Positions 16,262 to 25,701 are shown, counted from the first letter of the stretch. The stretch: DNA of 64,000 nucleotides from CAYHHI01 sp964356335 (GCA_964356335.1 CAYHHI010000005.1:1-64000), one strand, 5' to 3'. Numbers and translations are program-made. The notes: generated from the letters alone by a model not told the origin.

Positions 16262-16819
16262 CTATTTGGTTTTGCCCTTGAATTCGTCGGCCATCATCCG
16301 GTCAAGCGTCTCGGACAAGGTAGTGGCCAGATCCGGCGGGTGGTCGTATTGAACAAGTACGAGGTTGGCACCTCTGCCCACTACAAAGATGCTGAAGGTA
16401 TAATCAAGCGCACGGTATGAGCGCGTGACGCGCGATCTCGGGTCCCAGAGGTTCGTAAATCCGATTCTCTCTCCCTTGAGAAAGGTCTTGACGCCCTGGA
16501 TGTTCTCTGTATCGAAGTTAATGCCGCAGAAAGCTATGCCCTTGGCGCCATACTGCTCATAGACTCGCTCGCATTCGGCCAGCCCCTCTCGGCATGTGGG
16601 ACACGCCATGCTCCAGATTATGATGACGGTGGCGGTGTTGTCCTGGAAGGTCCTTGAGGCGTTGAACTCCTCGGCGCCCCAAATACTTGTAAGCACAAAG
16701 GGTGGGGCCGTGTCCCCGGCCTTAAGTCGCTTGGGCCCCTTGGTGGGACCTTTGGCGCATCCGATGAGGGCAAGACTGAGACAGATGCACAGGCAAATCG
16801 TGACGATTCTTGAGGTCAT
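16262..16819 (-). CDS. TlpA/ResA-like thioredoxin-fold lipoprotein
   Basis: 185 aa. Signal with lipobox IGC (Cys21) predicts an envelope-anchored protein. The thioredoxin fold begins with LKAGDTAPPFVL and has the redox site SMACPTCREG (CPTC), followed by GINFDTENIQGV and a C-terminal beta-alpha unit. Such proteins reduce disulfides, for example in cytochrome c or copper-protein maturation. The usual TPxT cis-proline segment reads ALDYTFSIFVV here, so the cis-proline is not obvious. It starts the run TlpA-like, beta-barrel, DUF1573, copA. GGAGAA precedes the ATG, just after the stop of a small upstream frame. Confidence 0.87.
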   Translation of the reverse strand: MTSRIVTICLCICLSLALIGCAKGPTKGPKRLKAGDTAPPFVLTSIWGAEEFNASRTFQDNTATVIIIWSMACPTCREGLAECERVYEQYGAKGIAFCGINFDTENIQGVKTFLKGERIGFTNLWDPRSRVTRSYRALDYTFSIFVVGRGANLVLVQYDHPPDLATTLSETLDRMMADEFKGKTK

Positions 16820-16828
16820 CGGTTCTCC

Positions 16829-17119
16829 TTATGTTTCGATTTCGCTAGGTGTCATGGCTCGGCCTTGCGGGGCTGGTCTCAGGCTCAGAACTACATTCGC
16901 CTCCGATCCAGCCCCTGCTGCGGCCTTTTGCGAACGCTCCATAGGTGCTGCGATCGCCATGCCGAGCCGGCGGATGGCCCGGAGGGCATGTAGTTCTAAC
17001 CGAAGGGCCGCCGGCGGCGAGGCCCCAAGAGCTTCGGCCCTGCCAATGTTTCTTATCATGCCTTGTCTGTTGACGGCGCTATTCTCTCCACTAGTGCTAT
17101 GGTTCACCGAGTCTGTCAC
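16829..17119 (-). CDS. Small open frame of doubtful status upstream of the TlpA-like gene
   Basis: 96 codons ending nine bases before the TlpA-like ATG, with the ribosome site of that gene directly after its TAA. The product is Ala/Arg-rich with no signal peptide, domain or recognisable family. Position suggests a possible leader or coupled gene; composition looks like chance coding in GC-rich DNA. Confidence 0.22.
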   Translation of the reverse strand: MTDSVNHSTSGENSAVNRQGMIRNIGRAEALGASPPAALRLELHALRAIRRLGMAIAAPMERSQKAAAGAGSEANVVLSLRPAPQGRAMTPSEIET

Positions 17120-17464
17120 CCTGGAAGGATTCTAACCCCGATTCAGACCTAAGACAACACCCATGAAACTCAGTTAGCAGATCTCGACATGCCGCCCTAA
17201 TCTTCTATCGTCATCCTATCTCGGCTGCAGTCCGCTGACGCATTCCAGTGTGACCGGCCTCTTCGAGAAGCCATCGAGCGTTAAGGCCTCTTCCACCTTC
17301 GGGGATAAGGTTCCTACGAATTCCACATTAACATGAATTTAGGTCTTGCAAAATGCATAGGTTTGGCTGTAAAATCGAAGCTCTATGCGTTGAGCAAAGC
17401 AAGTTTCTCAGCAAAGGAGAGCGGCAAAGGACAGGTTCACTTCGACGGGAGGGGACGAAGCCCA
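17120..17464. other. Intergenic region before the FBP aldolase/phosphatase gene
   Basis: 345 bases with no credible gene. The right half contains the promoter-like pair at 17346-17375; the left half shows nothing I recognise. Confidence 0.6.
17346..17375 (+). promoter_or_regulatory. Candidate promoter of the FBP aldolase/phosphatase gene
   Basis: TTGCAA (17346-17351) and TAAAAT (17370-17375), spacing 18, about 85 bases upstream of the chosen ATG at 17465. The promoter supports starting translation at 17465 rather than at an upstream in-frame ATG at 17333. Confidence 0.5.
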
Positions 17465-18607
17465 ATGAAGACAACTCTCACGCTCGCCAAAGCAGACATC
17501 GGAAGTATCGGGGGCCACATCAAGCCGGGTTCGCGCCTCATGGGTGTTGTCACCGAGTTTGTTGCCCGTGAGGGCAAAAGTGTGATCAAAGACTTCTATG
17601 TCTCTCACACCGGTGACGACATAGCCGTACTCCTCTCCCACACGAGAGGCGTCGCCGACTCCGGAATGCATAAACTCGTCTGGGATGCATTCTGGGTCGC
17701 CGCCGAAGATGCGCGCAAGCAGGGGCTGTATGGTGCCGGGCAGGACCTTCTTAAGGATTCTTTCTCGGGTAACATAAAGGGGCTTGGGCCTGCCGTGTGC
17801 GAGATGGAATTCGAGGAGAGGCCCAATGAACCTTTCCTCATGTTCGCGGCGGACAAGACTGACCCTGGCGCTTACAATCTCCCGCTTTACCTTACATTCG
17901 TTGATCCCATGTACAACTCGGGGTTTATCTTGAGCCCGAGCATGTTCAAGGGTTTCAAATTCACCATCATGGATGTCTCCTATACCGGGGGGGACAGGAT
18001 CATCGAACTTGTAGCACCGGAGCAGATCTATGACATCGCTGCGCTCTTGCGCGACAATCAGCGCTTCGTTGTGGAGAGCGTTCACTCGCGGGACACGGGC
18101 GATCTTTGTGCGGTGGTGAGCACGCAAAGACTCCACAACATCGCTGGCAAGTACACCGGCAAGGATGACCCTGTTATGCTTGTGAGAGTGCAGGGCGCGT
18201 TTCCCGCGACCGGCGAAGTCCTCCAGCCCTTTAAGATCGGGCATTTCGTGGCAGGCTTCATGCGAGGCAGTCATACTGGACCGTTGATGCCGGTCAAGAC
18301 CAATTCCACAATATCCTGGTTTGACGGGCCGCCGATTGTGAGTTGCACGGCCTTCTGCATCCACGATGGGAAACTCACCGAACCCGCCGATGCCTTCGAT
18401 CATCCGCTCTGGGATCATGTAAGGGACAAGGTGAGCAGGAAGGCCATCGACATAAGAGAGCAGGGCTTCTCCGGCTGCGCGATGTTGTCTTACGAAGAGC
18501 TCGAGTACGGCGGCATCGTCAAGAAGATGGAAGACCTCGATAAGAAGTTCCGGGTGAGGGAAGAGGCGACAGCCGAACAGAAAGCAGCGGCTCGGACGCG
18601 AAAGTAA
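17465..18607 (+). CDS. fbp: Class V fructose-1,6-bisphosphate aldolase/phosphatase
   Basis: Bifunctional gluconeogenic enzyme that condenses triose phosphates and hydrolyses the resulting fructose-1,6-bisphosphate; typical of archaea and some deep-branching or thermophilic bacteria. 380 aa from the ATG at 17465, which has GGGAGGGGA upstream and begins MKTTLTLAKADIGSIGGH, the family's N-terminal metal/substrate segment. Other family blocks: HTGDDIAVLLSHTRG, FAADKTDPGAYNLPLYL, FADPM-type segment TFVDPMYNSGF, and the C-terminal FDHPLWDHVRDK. Length matches the family (about 370-400). The tail after residue 360 is charged and divergent. Confidence 0.92.
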   Translation: MKTTLTLAKADIGSIGGHIKPGSRLMGVVTEFVAREGKSVIKDFYVSHTGDDIAVLLSHTRGVADSGMHKLVWDAFWVAAEDARKQGLYGAGQDLLKDSFSGNIKGLGPAVCEMEFEERPNEPFLMFAADKTDPGAYNLPLYLTFVDPMYNSGFILSPSMFKGFKFTIMDVSYTGGDRIIELVAPEQIYDIAALLRDNQRFVVESVHSRDTGDLCAVVSTQRLHNIAGKYTGKDDPVMLVRVQGAFPATGEVLQPFKIGHFVAGFMRGSHTGPLMPVKTNSTISWFDGPPIVSCTAFCIHDGKLTEPADAFDHPLWDHVRDKVSRKAIDIREQGFSGCAMLSYEELEYGGIVKKMEDLDKKFRVREEATAEQKAAARTRK

Positions 18608-18669
18608 GAGTAGTGTCAGAACGGACATAGGAAGCTATTCGGACAGGTATCAGGGCAAACCAGCGGAAT

Positions 18670-19995
18670 TTAGGGCTGTGGGGTGAGGGCGGCAAGGCCC
18701 TCGATCTCAGCCAGCAGATTCTCACGCTCCATACGCATCCCGGCAGACATACGTTTCATGCCCAAGAGCATGCGCTGGGTCTCAAGCAAATCCGTGATCG
18801 AGGCCTGCCCTGCTGAGTAACTCGTGCGACTTGTCTCGACCATCTGTGTGACTCTCGGGATGAGGGTTCCCTCGAAGAGGGCAACCTGCCGCTCTGCATT
18901 TCGCATGTCATAAAGCATCAACACGGCTTCAGCCTTGAGATCATTTTCGGCCTGTCTGCGCATCGCCCGGCTTGCATCGAGCTCTGCCTGGGCCTGCCTG
19001 ATGGACGCCTGAATGGCTTCGCGGCGGATGATGGGGGCCGTGACCATTGCCATTATGCTGCGCGTCATACCCTCGAGATCGCCGCTCACGCTGAGGCCTA
19101 GATCGGGGATATACTGCTGCCGCATCATCTTGACCGCTTCCTCATTCGCCTTGGATTCGTGGGCAAGACCAGCGAGCTCCGGGTTGCGTTCTGCAAGGAA
19201 TGCGAGAATCTCCGCATCGGTGTAGGGAATCTCTCTGGCCCGAGGAAGCTCCTTGGGAAGTGCGAGCGGTGCCTGGGGTTCCCGGCTGATGAGGGCATTG
19301 ATCGTTGCCACCTGGCCGGACACTTTCGATCTCAGATTCTCAAGTTCATTGATGGCAAGGTCGCGGTCGTTTCCCGCCATGAGCACCTCCAGGCTGGAAG
19401 CGGCTCCTGTCCGAACACGCGCCGCGATCACATCGGCCGTGGTATTGAGCAATGAAATCTCGCTTTCCTTGAGCCGGATCGCCTCGGCGAGCAGGGCGTA
19501 GTCGTAGTAAGCCTTAAGCACTCTGGTCCTGAGTTCGAGTTTTCCATCCTGGAAACGCGCCCCGGCTGCCCGCGCCATTTCAAGAGCCCGCCGGCCCGCA
19601 GTGGAGAGCTTCCCTGGCCAGGGTATGTTCGACATGGGATCATTGCCAATGCCGAGCGTCGTCTGGCGAAGGGATGTCTTGCCTTCCTCGAACATCGACT
19701 CCACCGAGATTGCCAGGTTGGTTCCGGGGCTTGCCTCCTGTGGAACCGTCTCGAGGGCAGCGATCCATTCCCAGTAAAGTCTCTCGAGATCAGCGTTGGC
19801 GAGATAGGCATATTCCAGGATCTCCCTGAGCAAAGCATCTGGGGCCAGAGGTGCAGGCTCGCGTTTCTCGTAAGACCTCTGGGCCAGTTCGCGCTCCTGC
19901 TTCTCCCCGCGCGGGTGCAGGGCACAGGAATTCACGGCAATCAGAACAACCAGGAGGAGAGAGTAGAGGGCAAGGCGCGGCAGCTGAGCCTTCAT
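18670..19995 (-). CDS. TolC-family outer-membrane efflux lipoprotein (CusC-like)
   Basis: 441 aa. A lipoprotein signal (VLIAVNSC) anchors the N-terminus. Two repeated OEP-type regions of long alpha-helical heptads follow, for example around ALLAEAIRLKESEISLLNT and ASRAMRRQAENDLKAEAVL, with a GQASITDLLETQR motif near the end typical of TolC relatives. It forms the outer-membrane exit duct for the RND pump. The ATG overlaps the last four bases of the cusA-like gene (ATGA), making it the third gene of the operon adaptor, pump, duct. Confidence 0.9.
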   Translation of the reverse strand: MKAQLPRLALYSLLLVVLIAVNSCALHPRGEKQERELAQRSYEKREPAPLAPDALLREILEYAYLANADLERLYWEWIAALETVPQEASPGTNLAISVESMFEEGKTSLRQTTLGIGNDPMSNIPWPGKLSTAGRRALEMARAAGARFQDGKLELRTRVLKAYYDYALLAEAIRLKESEISLLNTTADVIAARVRTGAASSLEVLMAGNDRDLAINELENLRSKVSGQVATINALISREPQAPLALPKELPRAREIPYTDAEILAFLAERNPELAGLAHESKANEEAVKMMRQQYIPDLGLSVSGDLEGMTRSIMAMVTAPIIRREAIQASIRQAQAELDASRAMRRQAENDLKAEAVLMLYDMRNAERQVALFEGTLIPRVTQMVETSRTSYSAGQASITDLLETQRMLLGMKRMSAGMRMERENLLAEIEGLAALTPQP

Positions 19996-22900
19996 GGCTG
20001 TGTCCCCCGGCCTTCACGGCTTTCAGGTGCTGCCTGCCATTCCCTGCGGAGGTGCCAGTGCTTGAAGAGATAGAAGATCACAGGATAGACCAGGAGCTCC
20101 ATCACGAAGCTGATCGTGATCCCTCCAACCAAGGGTGCCACAAGTCTCCGCGTGACATCCGATCCGGTCCCCGTCACCCAGAGAAGAGGGAGGAGCCCGA
20201 TCATGTCCGTCGCAACCGTCATGGTCTTTGGCCGAATCCGCTTCACGGCGCCCTCGTGAATGGCATCGAAGAGATCGTGACGATCTCTCATCCGGCCTTC
20301 CGCCCTGAAACGGTCGAAAGTGGTGTCGAGATAGAGGAGCATCACCTGGCCCGTTTCTGCATCAACTCCCAAGAGGGCGATGATTCCGACCCACACGGCC
20401 AGGCTCATGTTGTAGCCGAGCGCGTGCAGGAACCAGAAAGCACCGATCAGACTGAATGGTACTGCGAGGAGCACCACACCCACGCGGAACCAGCTCTTGT
20501 TGCTTATATAGAGGAGAAGCACGATCAAGGCCAGCGTGATCGGAATCACAAGCCTTAGCCTTGCATTGGCACTTTGCAGGTATTCGAAACGCCCTGACCA
20601 TACGCGATGATATCCCGTGGGAAGCGGCACCTGTTCTCCAACGACGCGCTTTGCCTCTTTGACGTATCCGCCCAGGTCGCGCCCCGCGATATCAACGAAG
20701 ACCCACGCCGTCCGCTGGGCGTTCTCGCTCCGGATCATCGGTGGGCCCGGACTTATCCGCATGTCCGCGACCTGATCGATGGGAATCTGGGCACCGGTCG
20801 GCGTTGCAACCAGCGTCTGCTTGAGCTCGGGAATGTTATCTCTGAGCTCGCGGGCATAGCGGACATTCACGTTGTAGCGTTCGAGGCCCTCGACAGTTGT
20901 GGTCACGTTGATCCCGCCCATGGCGGTCATTACAACGTCCTGGACATCGCCCACAGTCAAGCCGTAGCGGGCGGCATCATCGCGCCTTGGCGTGATGTCG
21001 AGATAGTAGCCGCCTGTTGTGCGCTCTGGGTACGCGCTTATGGTGCCCTGAACGTTTCTGACTGCGACTGCGCAGCGCTCCGCCAGATCGGATAGTACCT
21101 CAAGGTCCGGTCCCATGATCTTGATGCCGACGGGGGTCTTGATTCCTGTCGAGAGCATGTTGATGCGATTCTCGATGGGGAAGGGCCAGGCATTGGCAAG
21201 GCCGGGGAAGCTCACGACATCATTGAGCCCGGGCTGGCGATAGCCATTCGGTTCCGTCCAACCGAGGATCAATTCCTCTGTGTTTATGGTTCGTTGCTCG
21301 GGCCAGAAGGTCTTGCTGAAAGGAAACTTGAGCCACCACGGCCAGCCGCTAAAGAAGTGTTGGACTCCGCGGTGACGCCACTTCGCCTTGTCGGGCTCAA
21401 GCTGCACCACGGTCTCGATCATTGAAAGCGGTGCCGGGTCCGTCGCCGTTTCGGCACGGCCGATCTTGCCGTGCACGCTCAGCACTTCAGGGAAAGTCTT
21501 TATCAGTTTGTCCGTCTGCTGAAGTAACTCTTTGCTCTTGGTGACGCTGATGCTGGGATTGGTGGTCGGCATATAGAGCAGGTCGCCCTCGTCGAGGGGC
21601 GGCATGAACTCAGTGCCGATCGTCATCATAGGATAGATCGTGGAGGCGCCAACCAGGAGGACCACCAGGAGTGTCGTCTTGGGGTGCCGCATCACGATAC
21701 GAAAGAAGTAGTCATAGATGGATTGCGAAATCCGGTTGATAGGATTCCTCTCCTCGACCGGAAGCTTCCCTCTGATCAAGTAAACCATCAGGACAGGCAC
21801 GATGGTGATCCCGAGGATTGCCCCCGCTGCTATCGCGAAGGTCTTGGTGTAGGCGAGGGGTTTAAAGAGTCTGCCGGATTGCTCGCCGAGGACGAAGATC
21901 GGGAGGAATGATACCGTGATCACGAGCATCGAGAAGAAGAGGCTTGGGCCTACTTCGCGCGCGGCCCCGAGGATCACCTCGGTCCTGGAACGCATGGGCA
22001 CGCCGTCGGCGGCGCGTTCCCTTTCACGCGCAAGGTGCTTGTGGGCGTTTTCGATCATCACAACGGCCGAGTCGACCATCACGCCGACCGCAAGCGCGAG
22101 GCCGCCAAGGCTCATGATGTTAGCGTTGATGCCGAGCATCTGCATCACGAGTATCGAAGCCAGGAGGCCGATGGGAAGCACGATGATCGCGATAAACGCC
22201 GAGCTCACGTGTGCGAGGAACACTATGCAGATCAGCGCAACCACGATCAGCTCTTCGGTCACAGCGGTGCGAAGTGTGCCGACCGCGCGCTGGATCAATG
22301 CCGACCGGTCGTAAGTGGTCTTGATTGCCACCCCGGGAGGGAGCCCGTCCTCGAGCTCGGCGAGCTTGGTCTTCACATCTTTGATCACGCGGTAAGCGTT
22401 GACGCCAAAGCGCGAGACGATGACTCCACCAACGGCTTCGCCCTCGCCGTTCCATTCGCCGACACCGCGCCTGCTCTCGCCGCCGATCTGGAGGGATGCC
22501 ACATTGCGGAGAAGAATGGGAGTGCCGTTCTTGCCGACGCCGACAGGTATGGACCCAAGATCCTCGAGCCCCTTGATGTAGCCCCGGCTTCGCACCATGT
22601 ATTCGTTTTCTGACATCTCGACGACCGATCCGCCAACGTCGTTGTTGCTCCGCTCGATGGCCATCACCACGTCGCGTAGCGGAAGGTTATGGGCGAGCAG
22701 CCGGTTGGGGTCGAGGACCACCTGGTACTGCCGCACGAAGCCTCCGATAGATGCGACCTCGGAGACGCCCTCAACCCCAGTAAGCGGGAAGCGGAGGTAC
22801 CAGTCCTGGAGGCTGCGCAACTGCGAGAGATCCTGGTCGGCAGATACGAGAGGTTTTCCGTCAAGCGGGCACGTGCCGGGACTATCGAAGGCACGGACCA

Positions 22901-23480
22901 TGCGCAAGGACTTGCGGTATTTCTTGGGGGCATCTTCGGGTCTGGCATACCAGGTCCCTGCTGCCGCTCCCGTTGTCTCCCCCTGAGCCACCTGGGCACT
23001 GTGATGCCACAGGCCATGCGGATGATCCTGGCAGTAGTAGCCCGGGTGCAAAACGTACTGGTACACCCAGCCCACTCCAGTTGCGTCGGGTCCGAGCTTC
23101 GGTTCGACGCCCCGGGGGAGCTGGTCGCGCACAAAGTTGAGGTATTCCAAGACACGGCTCCGCGCCCAGTAGATGTCTGTGCCGTCCTTGAAGATCACGT
23201 AGACGAAGGAGATCTCGAACATGCTGAAGCCGCGGACGTAGGTCGCCCCTGGTACCGAGAGCATCGCGCTGCTCAAGGGATAAGTGACTTGATCATCGAC
23301 GACCTGGGGCGCCTGGCCGGGATACTCGGTCACAATGATGATCTGGACATCGGAGAGATCAGGGATGGCATCGAGGCGCATGTTCTTCATGGCCCAGATG
23401 CCAAGTACGGTCACAACGGCCGTGAGCACCACGACCAGAATCTTGTTCCTGACCGCATACTCAATGATTTTGGCGATCAT
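19992..23480 (-). CDS. cusA: Heavy-metal RND efflux pump with internal metal-site-like insertion (CusA/CzcA-type)
   Basis: 1162 aa, somewhat longer than CusA (about 1047). Twelve transmembrane helices and two large periplasmic loops follow the HME-RND plan, with NIMSLGGLALAVGVMVDSAVVMIENAHK (in pieces) as the proton-relay region and CusA-like N-terminus DAIPDLSDVQ. A stretch at about residues 145-217 interrupts the first periplasmic loop after GVGWVYQYVL and before LSQLRSLQDW; it contains YYCQDHPHGLWHH and PGTCPLDGKPLV. This resembles the Y-x-C-x2-H-P ... PG-x-CP-x-CGM-x-L heavy-metal-binding pattern of the adaptor, with the last Cys replaced. It is second in the operon, ten bases after the adaptor stop. 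Likely substrate Cu(I)/Ag(I). Confidence 0.93.
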   Translation of the reverse strand: MIAKIIEYAVRNKILVVVLTAVVTVLGIWAMKNMRLDAIPDLSDVQIIIVTEYPGQAPQVVDDQVTYPLSSAMLSVPGATYVRGFSMFEISFVYVIFKDGTDIYWARSRVLEYLNFVRDQLPRGVEPKLGPDATGVGWVYQYVLHPGYYCQDHPHGLWHHSAQVAQGETTGAAAGTWYARPEDAPKKYRKSLRMVRAFDSPGTCPLDGKPLVSADQDLSQLRSLQDWYLRFPLTGVEGVSEVASIGGFVRQYQVVLDPNRLLAHNLPLRDVVMAIERSNNDVGGSVVEMSENEYMVRSRGYIKGLEDLGSIPVGVGKNGTPILLRNVASLQIGGESRRGVGEWNGEGEAVGGVIVSRFGVNAYRVIKDVKTKLAELEDGLPPGVAIKTTYDRSALIQRAVGTLRTAVTEELIVVALICIVFLAHVSSAFIAIIVLPIGLLASILVMQMLGINANIMSLGGLALAVGVMVDSAVVMIENAHKHLARERERAADGVPMRSRTEVILGAAREVGPSLFFSMLVITVSFLPIFVLGEQSGRLFKPLAYTKTFAIAAGAILGITIVPVLMVYLIRGKLPVEERNPINRISQSIYDYFFRIVMRHPKTTLLVVLLVGASTIYPMMTIGTEFMPPLDEGDLLYMPTTNPSISVTKSKELLQQTDKLIKTFPEVLSVHGKIGRAETATDPAPLSMIETVVQLEPDKAKWRHRGVQHFFSGWPWWLKFPFSKTFWPEQRTINTEELILGWTEPNGYRQPGLNDVVSFPGLANAWPFPIENRINMLSTGIKTPVGIKIMGPDLEVLSDLAERCAVAVRNVQGTISAYPERTTGGYYLDITPRRDDAARYGLTVGDVQDVVMTAMGGINVTTTVEGLERYNVNVRYARELRDNIPELKQTLVATPTGAQIPIDQVADMRISPGPPMIRSENAQRTAWVFVDIAGRDLGGYVKEAKRVVGEQVPLPTGYHRVWSGRFEYLQSANARLRLVIPITLALIVLLLYISNKSWFRVGVVLLAVPFSLIGAFWFLHALGYNMSLAVWVGIIALLGVDAETGQVMLLYLDTTFDRFRAEGRMRDRHDLFDAIHEGAVKRIRPKTMTVATDMIGLLPLLWVTGTGSDVTRRLVAPLVGGITISFVMELLVYPVIFYLFKHWHLRREWQAAPESREGRGTQP

Positions 23481-23490
23481 TTCGCGCTCT

Positions 23491-25470
23491 TCAGTTTGTG
23501 CCCTTCAATGCAATGGTGCGAGCGATCTCGCCGCACTCGAGCATTGACTTCCCGTAGAAGGGATTTCTGACCGGCTGGTCGGCCTGGAGCCAATCTCCCG
23601 GGTACATCGGGCAATGCACGACATACAGTTTGCTGCCTACGGCCTTTGATGGGGCGGCGTGGTCCATGAGCTTTATGACGTAGTCACTCAGGGTCCTGAA
23701 TTGCCTGCGCTGGTCTTCAATATTGGGTTGGTGCATCGCGTTGGCATTGTCGAGCACGCCTTTAGCGATGGGCTCGAGCGCGCCCTTGCCCACTTTGGTG
23801 ACGACAGCCTCTGCCGCTTTGGATAACGCCTGGATAGCGGAATGCTCGACTGGTCTATCAGCAGCGAGGAGGCGACCCATCTCTAGATATTCTTTGACGA
23901 TCGCATCCACGTCATATGTGAGGTCGGTCGCACCCCCCGTAACTGGCGTTGCCTGCTCAGCGGAAAGGGCGGCGTGCTTCTCGGCCTCAGCCTGGGCCGA
24001 AGGTCTGAGCAGCCTCTCCTCGGTCATCTTCTGAATTGCCTCTCTTGTTCGACTTTCCGTGTCGAGCAGGAACTGTCCGCTTGTCACAACGGTCTCGCCC
24101 GGCACGAGGCCCTCGAGAATCTGCACCGTGCCGTCCGTGGTTTCTGTTCCAGTCCGGACGGCGCGCGGATCAAAGCGGCCTTCTCCCAGGGAGACAAATA
24201 CGATCTGGCGTCTGCCTGTGTCAATCACGGCTTCGCGCGGCACCTGGGTGGCGTCCGGGGCGACATCAATTTCAATCTCAACGGTGGCGTACATGCCCGG
24301 CTTAAGGAGAAATTCGGGATTGGGAAATGCAATCCTGGCCTCGACCGCTCGCGTCTCGGCATTCACCTGCGGATTGATGAACACGACCTCACCTGCGATA
24401 GATTTCTCCGCGAGACCCTGAACACCGGCCACGGCCTTCTGGCCGACCTTGACCAGCGGGAGCTGGTTCTCATAGATCTGGGCGTCGAGCCATAAGGTCG
24501 ATTGGTCCACGATGCGGAAAAGTCTCTCACCGGCCATGACCGATGAACCTTCGACGACATTCTTTTCTATGATGAAACCCGTTACCGGGCTCCGGAAGGT
24601 GACAGTGCGACTAGCCTTCCCGGACTGTATGAGGGCATCGATGTCTTCTGCCGCGCCATTCCATAATTCAAGCTTTCTCCTGGCGTTCTCGACGAGTGCC
24701 TGAGACTCCGTGCGCAAGGCTTGATCCGCGTTTGCGGGAAGTTGGTCCAGGCCGCGCTTTGCCGCCAGCAATTCCTCCTCGGCACCCAAGAGATCGGGAC
24801 TGTAGAGCGCGAAGAGGGGAGTGCCCTTCTTGACGAGCATGCCTTCGGTGTTCGCAGCCAGGCCCTCGATGTAACCGCCAACCTTGAGTGCGATGTCATA
24901 CTGGTTTGGCTCTGCGGCACGGAAGTACCCGACTGTGCGGATCTTGGTACGAAGCGGACCCCGGCGCACTTCGGCGACGCGAATCCCCATGTTCTGGGTG
25001 ACCACGGGATCGATTATGACCGTCGGACCAGCTCTCACCTCGTCTTCATAGACCGGGACCAGATCCATACCCATAGGACTCTTCCCGGGTTTGTCAGAGA
25101 CATATGGCGGGTTCATCATGGGGTCCCAATAGTAGAGGATCTTGCGTTCCTTCTTCGCGGCCTGCTCTGGGGCGCTTTTCTCCGTCTGCGTCGCTTCCTG
25201 GCGGATGGGGACCAGCTTCATCCCACATATTGGGCAGTAGCCGGGCTTGTCCTGCATCACCTGCGGATGCATCGAGCAAGTATAGATGGTCACTTTGGCC
25301 GCCGCATCGGCGGAAGTTTCCGAGGCTGCCCGTGCCGCGCGTGGACTGCCGAGCGCAATGACAAGTGAGAGTGCCAATGCGACAGCTGCAGCCACCGCAG
25401 AGATCCGAAGTATGGCGGCCCTGGCAAGGTGCGTGCGTCTCAGTAGTGCTTGGTGATATGGTCTCATCAT
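23491..25470 (-). CDS. cusB: RND periplasmic adaptor with heavy-metal-binding domains and DUF3347 (CusB-like)
   Basis: 659 aa from ATG 25470, chosen because GGGAGGGG lies four bases upstream (a second ATG follows directly). After a signal anchor (about residues 20-48) come a heavy-metal-binding domain (YTCSMHPQVMQDKPGYCPIC then GMKLVP), a degenerate second copy (YYWDPMMNPPY, PMGMDLVPVYEDE), the membrane-fusion beta-barrel, lipoyl and hairpin domains (about 145-440), and a C-terminal DUF3347-like helical domain with a CPMYPG motif (about 530-655). It links the CusA-like pump to the TolC-like duct and may deliver metal. First gene of cusBAC. Confidence 0.92.
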   Translation of the reverse strand: MMRPYHQALLRRTHLARAAILRISAVAAAVALALSLVIALGSPRAARAASETSADAAAKVTIYTCSMHPQVMQDKPGYCPICGMKLVPIRQEATQTEKSAPEQAAKKERKILYYWDPMMNPPYVSDKPGKSPMGMDLVPVYEDEVRAGPTVIIDPVVTQNMGIRVAEVRRGPLRTKIRTVGYFRAAEPNQYDIALKVGGYIEGLAANTEGMLVKKGTPLFALYSPDLLGAEEELLAAKRGLDQLPANADQALRTESQALVENARRKLELWNGAAEDIDALIQSGKASRTVTFRSPVTGFIIEKNVVEGSSVMAGERLFRIVDQSTLWLDAQIYENQLPLVKVGQKAVAGVQGLAEKSIAGEVVFINPQVNAETRAVEARIAFPNPEFLLKPGMYATVEIEIDVAPDATQVPREAVIDTGRRQIVFVSLGEGRFDPRAVRTGTETTDGTVQILEGLVPGETVVTSGQFLLDTESRTREAIQKMTEERLLRPSAQAEAEKHAALSAEQATPVTGGATDLTYDVDAIVKEYLEMGRLLAADRPVEHSAIQALSKAAEAVVTKVGKGALEPIAKGVLDNANAMHQPNIEDQRRQFRTLSDYVIKLMDHAAPSKAVGSKLYVVHCPMYPGDWLQADQPVRNPFYGKSMLECGEIARTIALKGTN

Positions 25471-25519
25471 CCGGCCCCTCCCATCCAGGAGATATTGTAG
25501 ACGATCATGGTCTTGATTT

Positions 25520-25537
25520 GGCAATTAGCCATTTGCC
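25520..25537. promoter_or_regulatory. Inverted repeat upstream of cusB
   Basis: GGCAA (25520-25524) and TTGCC (25533-25537) flank eight bases, 50 bases upstream of the cusB start. A possible operator for a metal-responsive regulator not seen in this window. Confidence 0.3.
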
Positions 25538-25701
25538 TTGAGTTTTCTGCCTCTCGCTACCAGCATAACTTTCCTTTGATTTTCATAAAAGACCTTTTTA
25601 CATCGCTTGAGCGCAAACACGTGTCTATTGGATGCTGCCTGGCACTTTCCAGCTCGGATATTGTGCCCTATTGCCTCGCGGCCCCGCAAGGAGCAAGTGG
25701 G

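Noticed and set aside
16262..16819. Second candidate selenoprotein among the thioredoxin-fold genes
   Set aside because: This protein has an ordinary CPTC site with no in-frame UGA; the one at 3967-4557 also has no UGA at its altered site.
17408..18628. A 406-codon reverse open frame
   Set aside because: It covers the class V FBP aldolase/phosphatase in antisense; the forward frame carries all family motifs and a good ribosome site.
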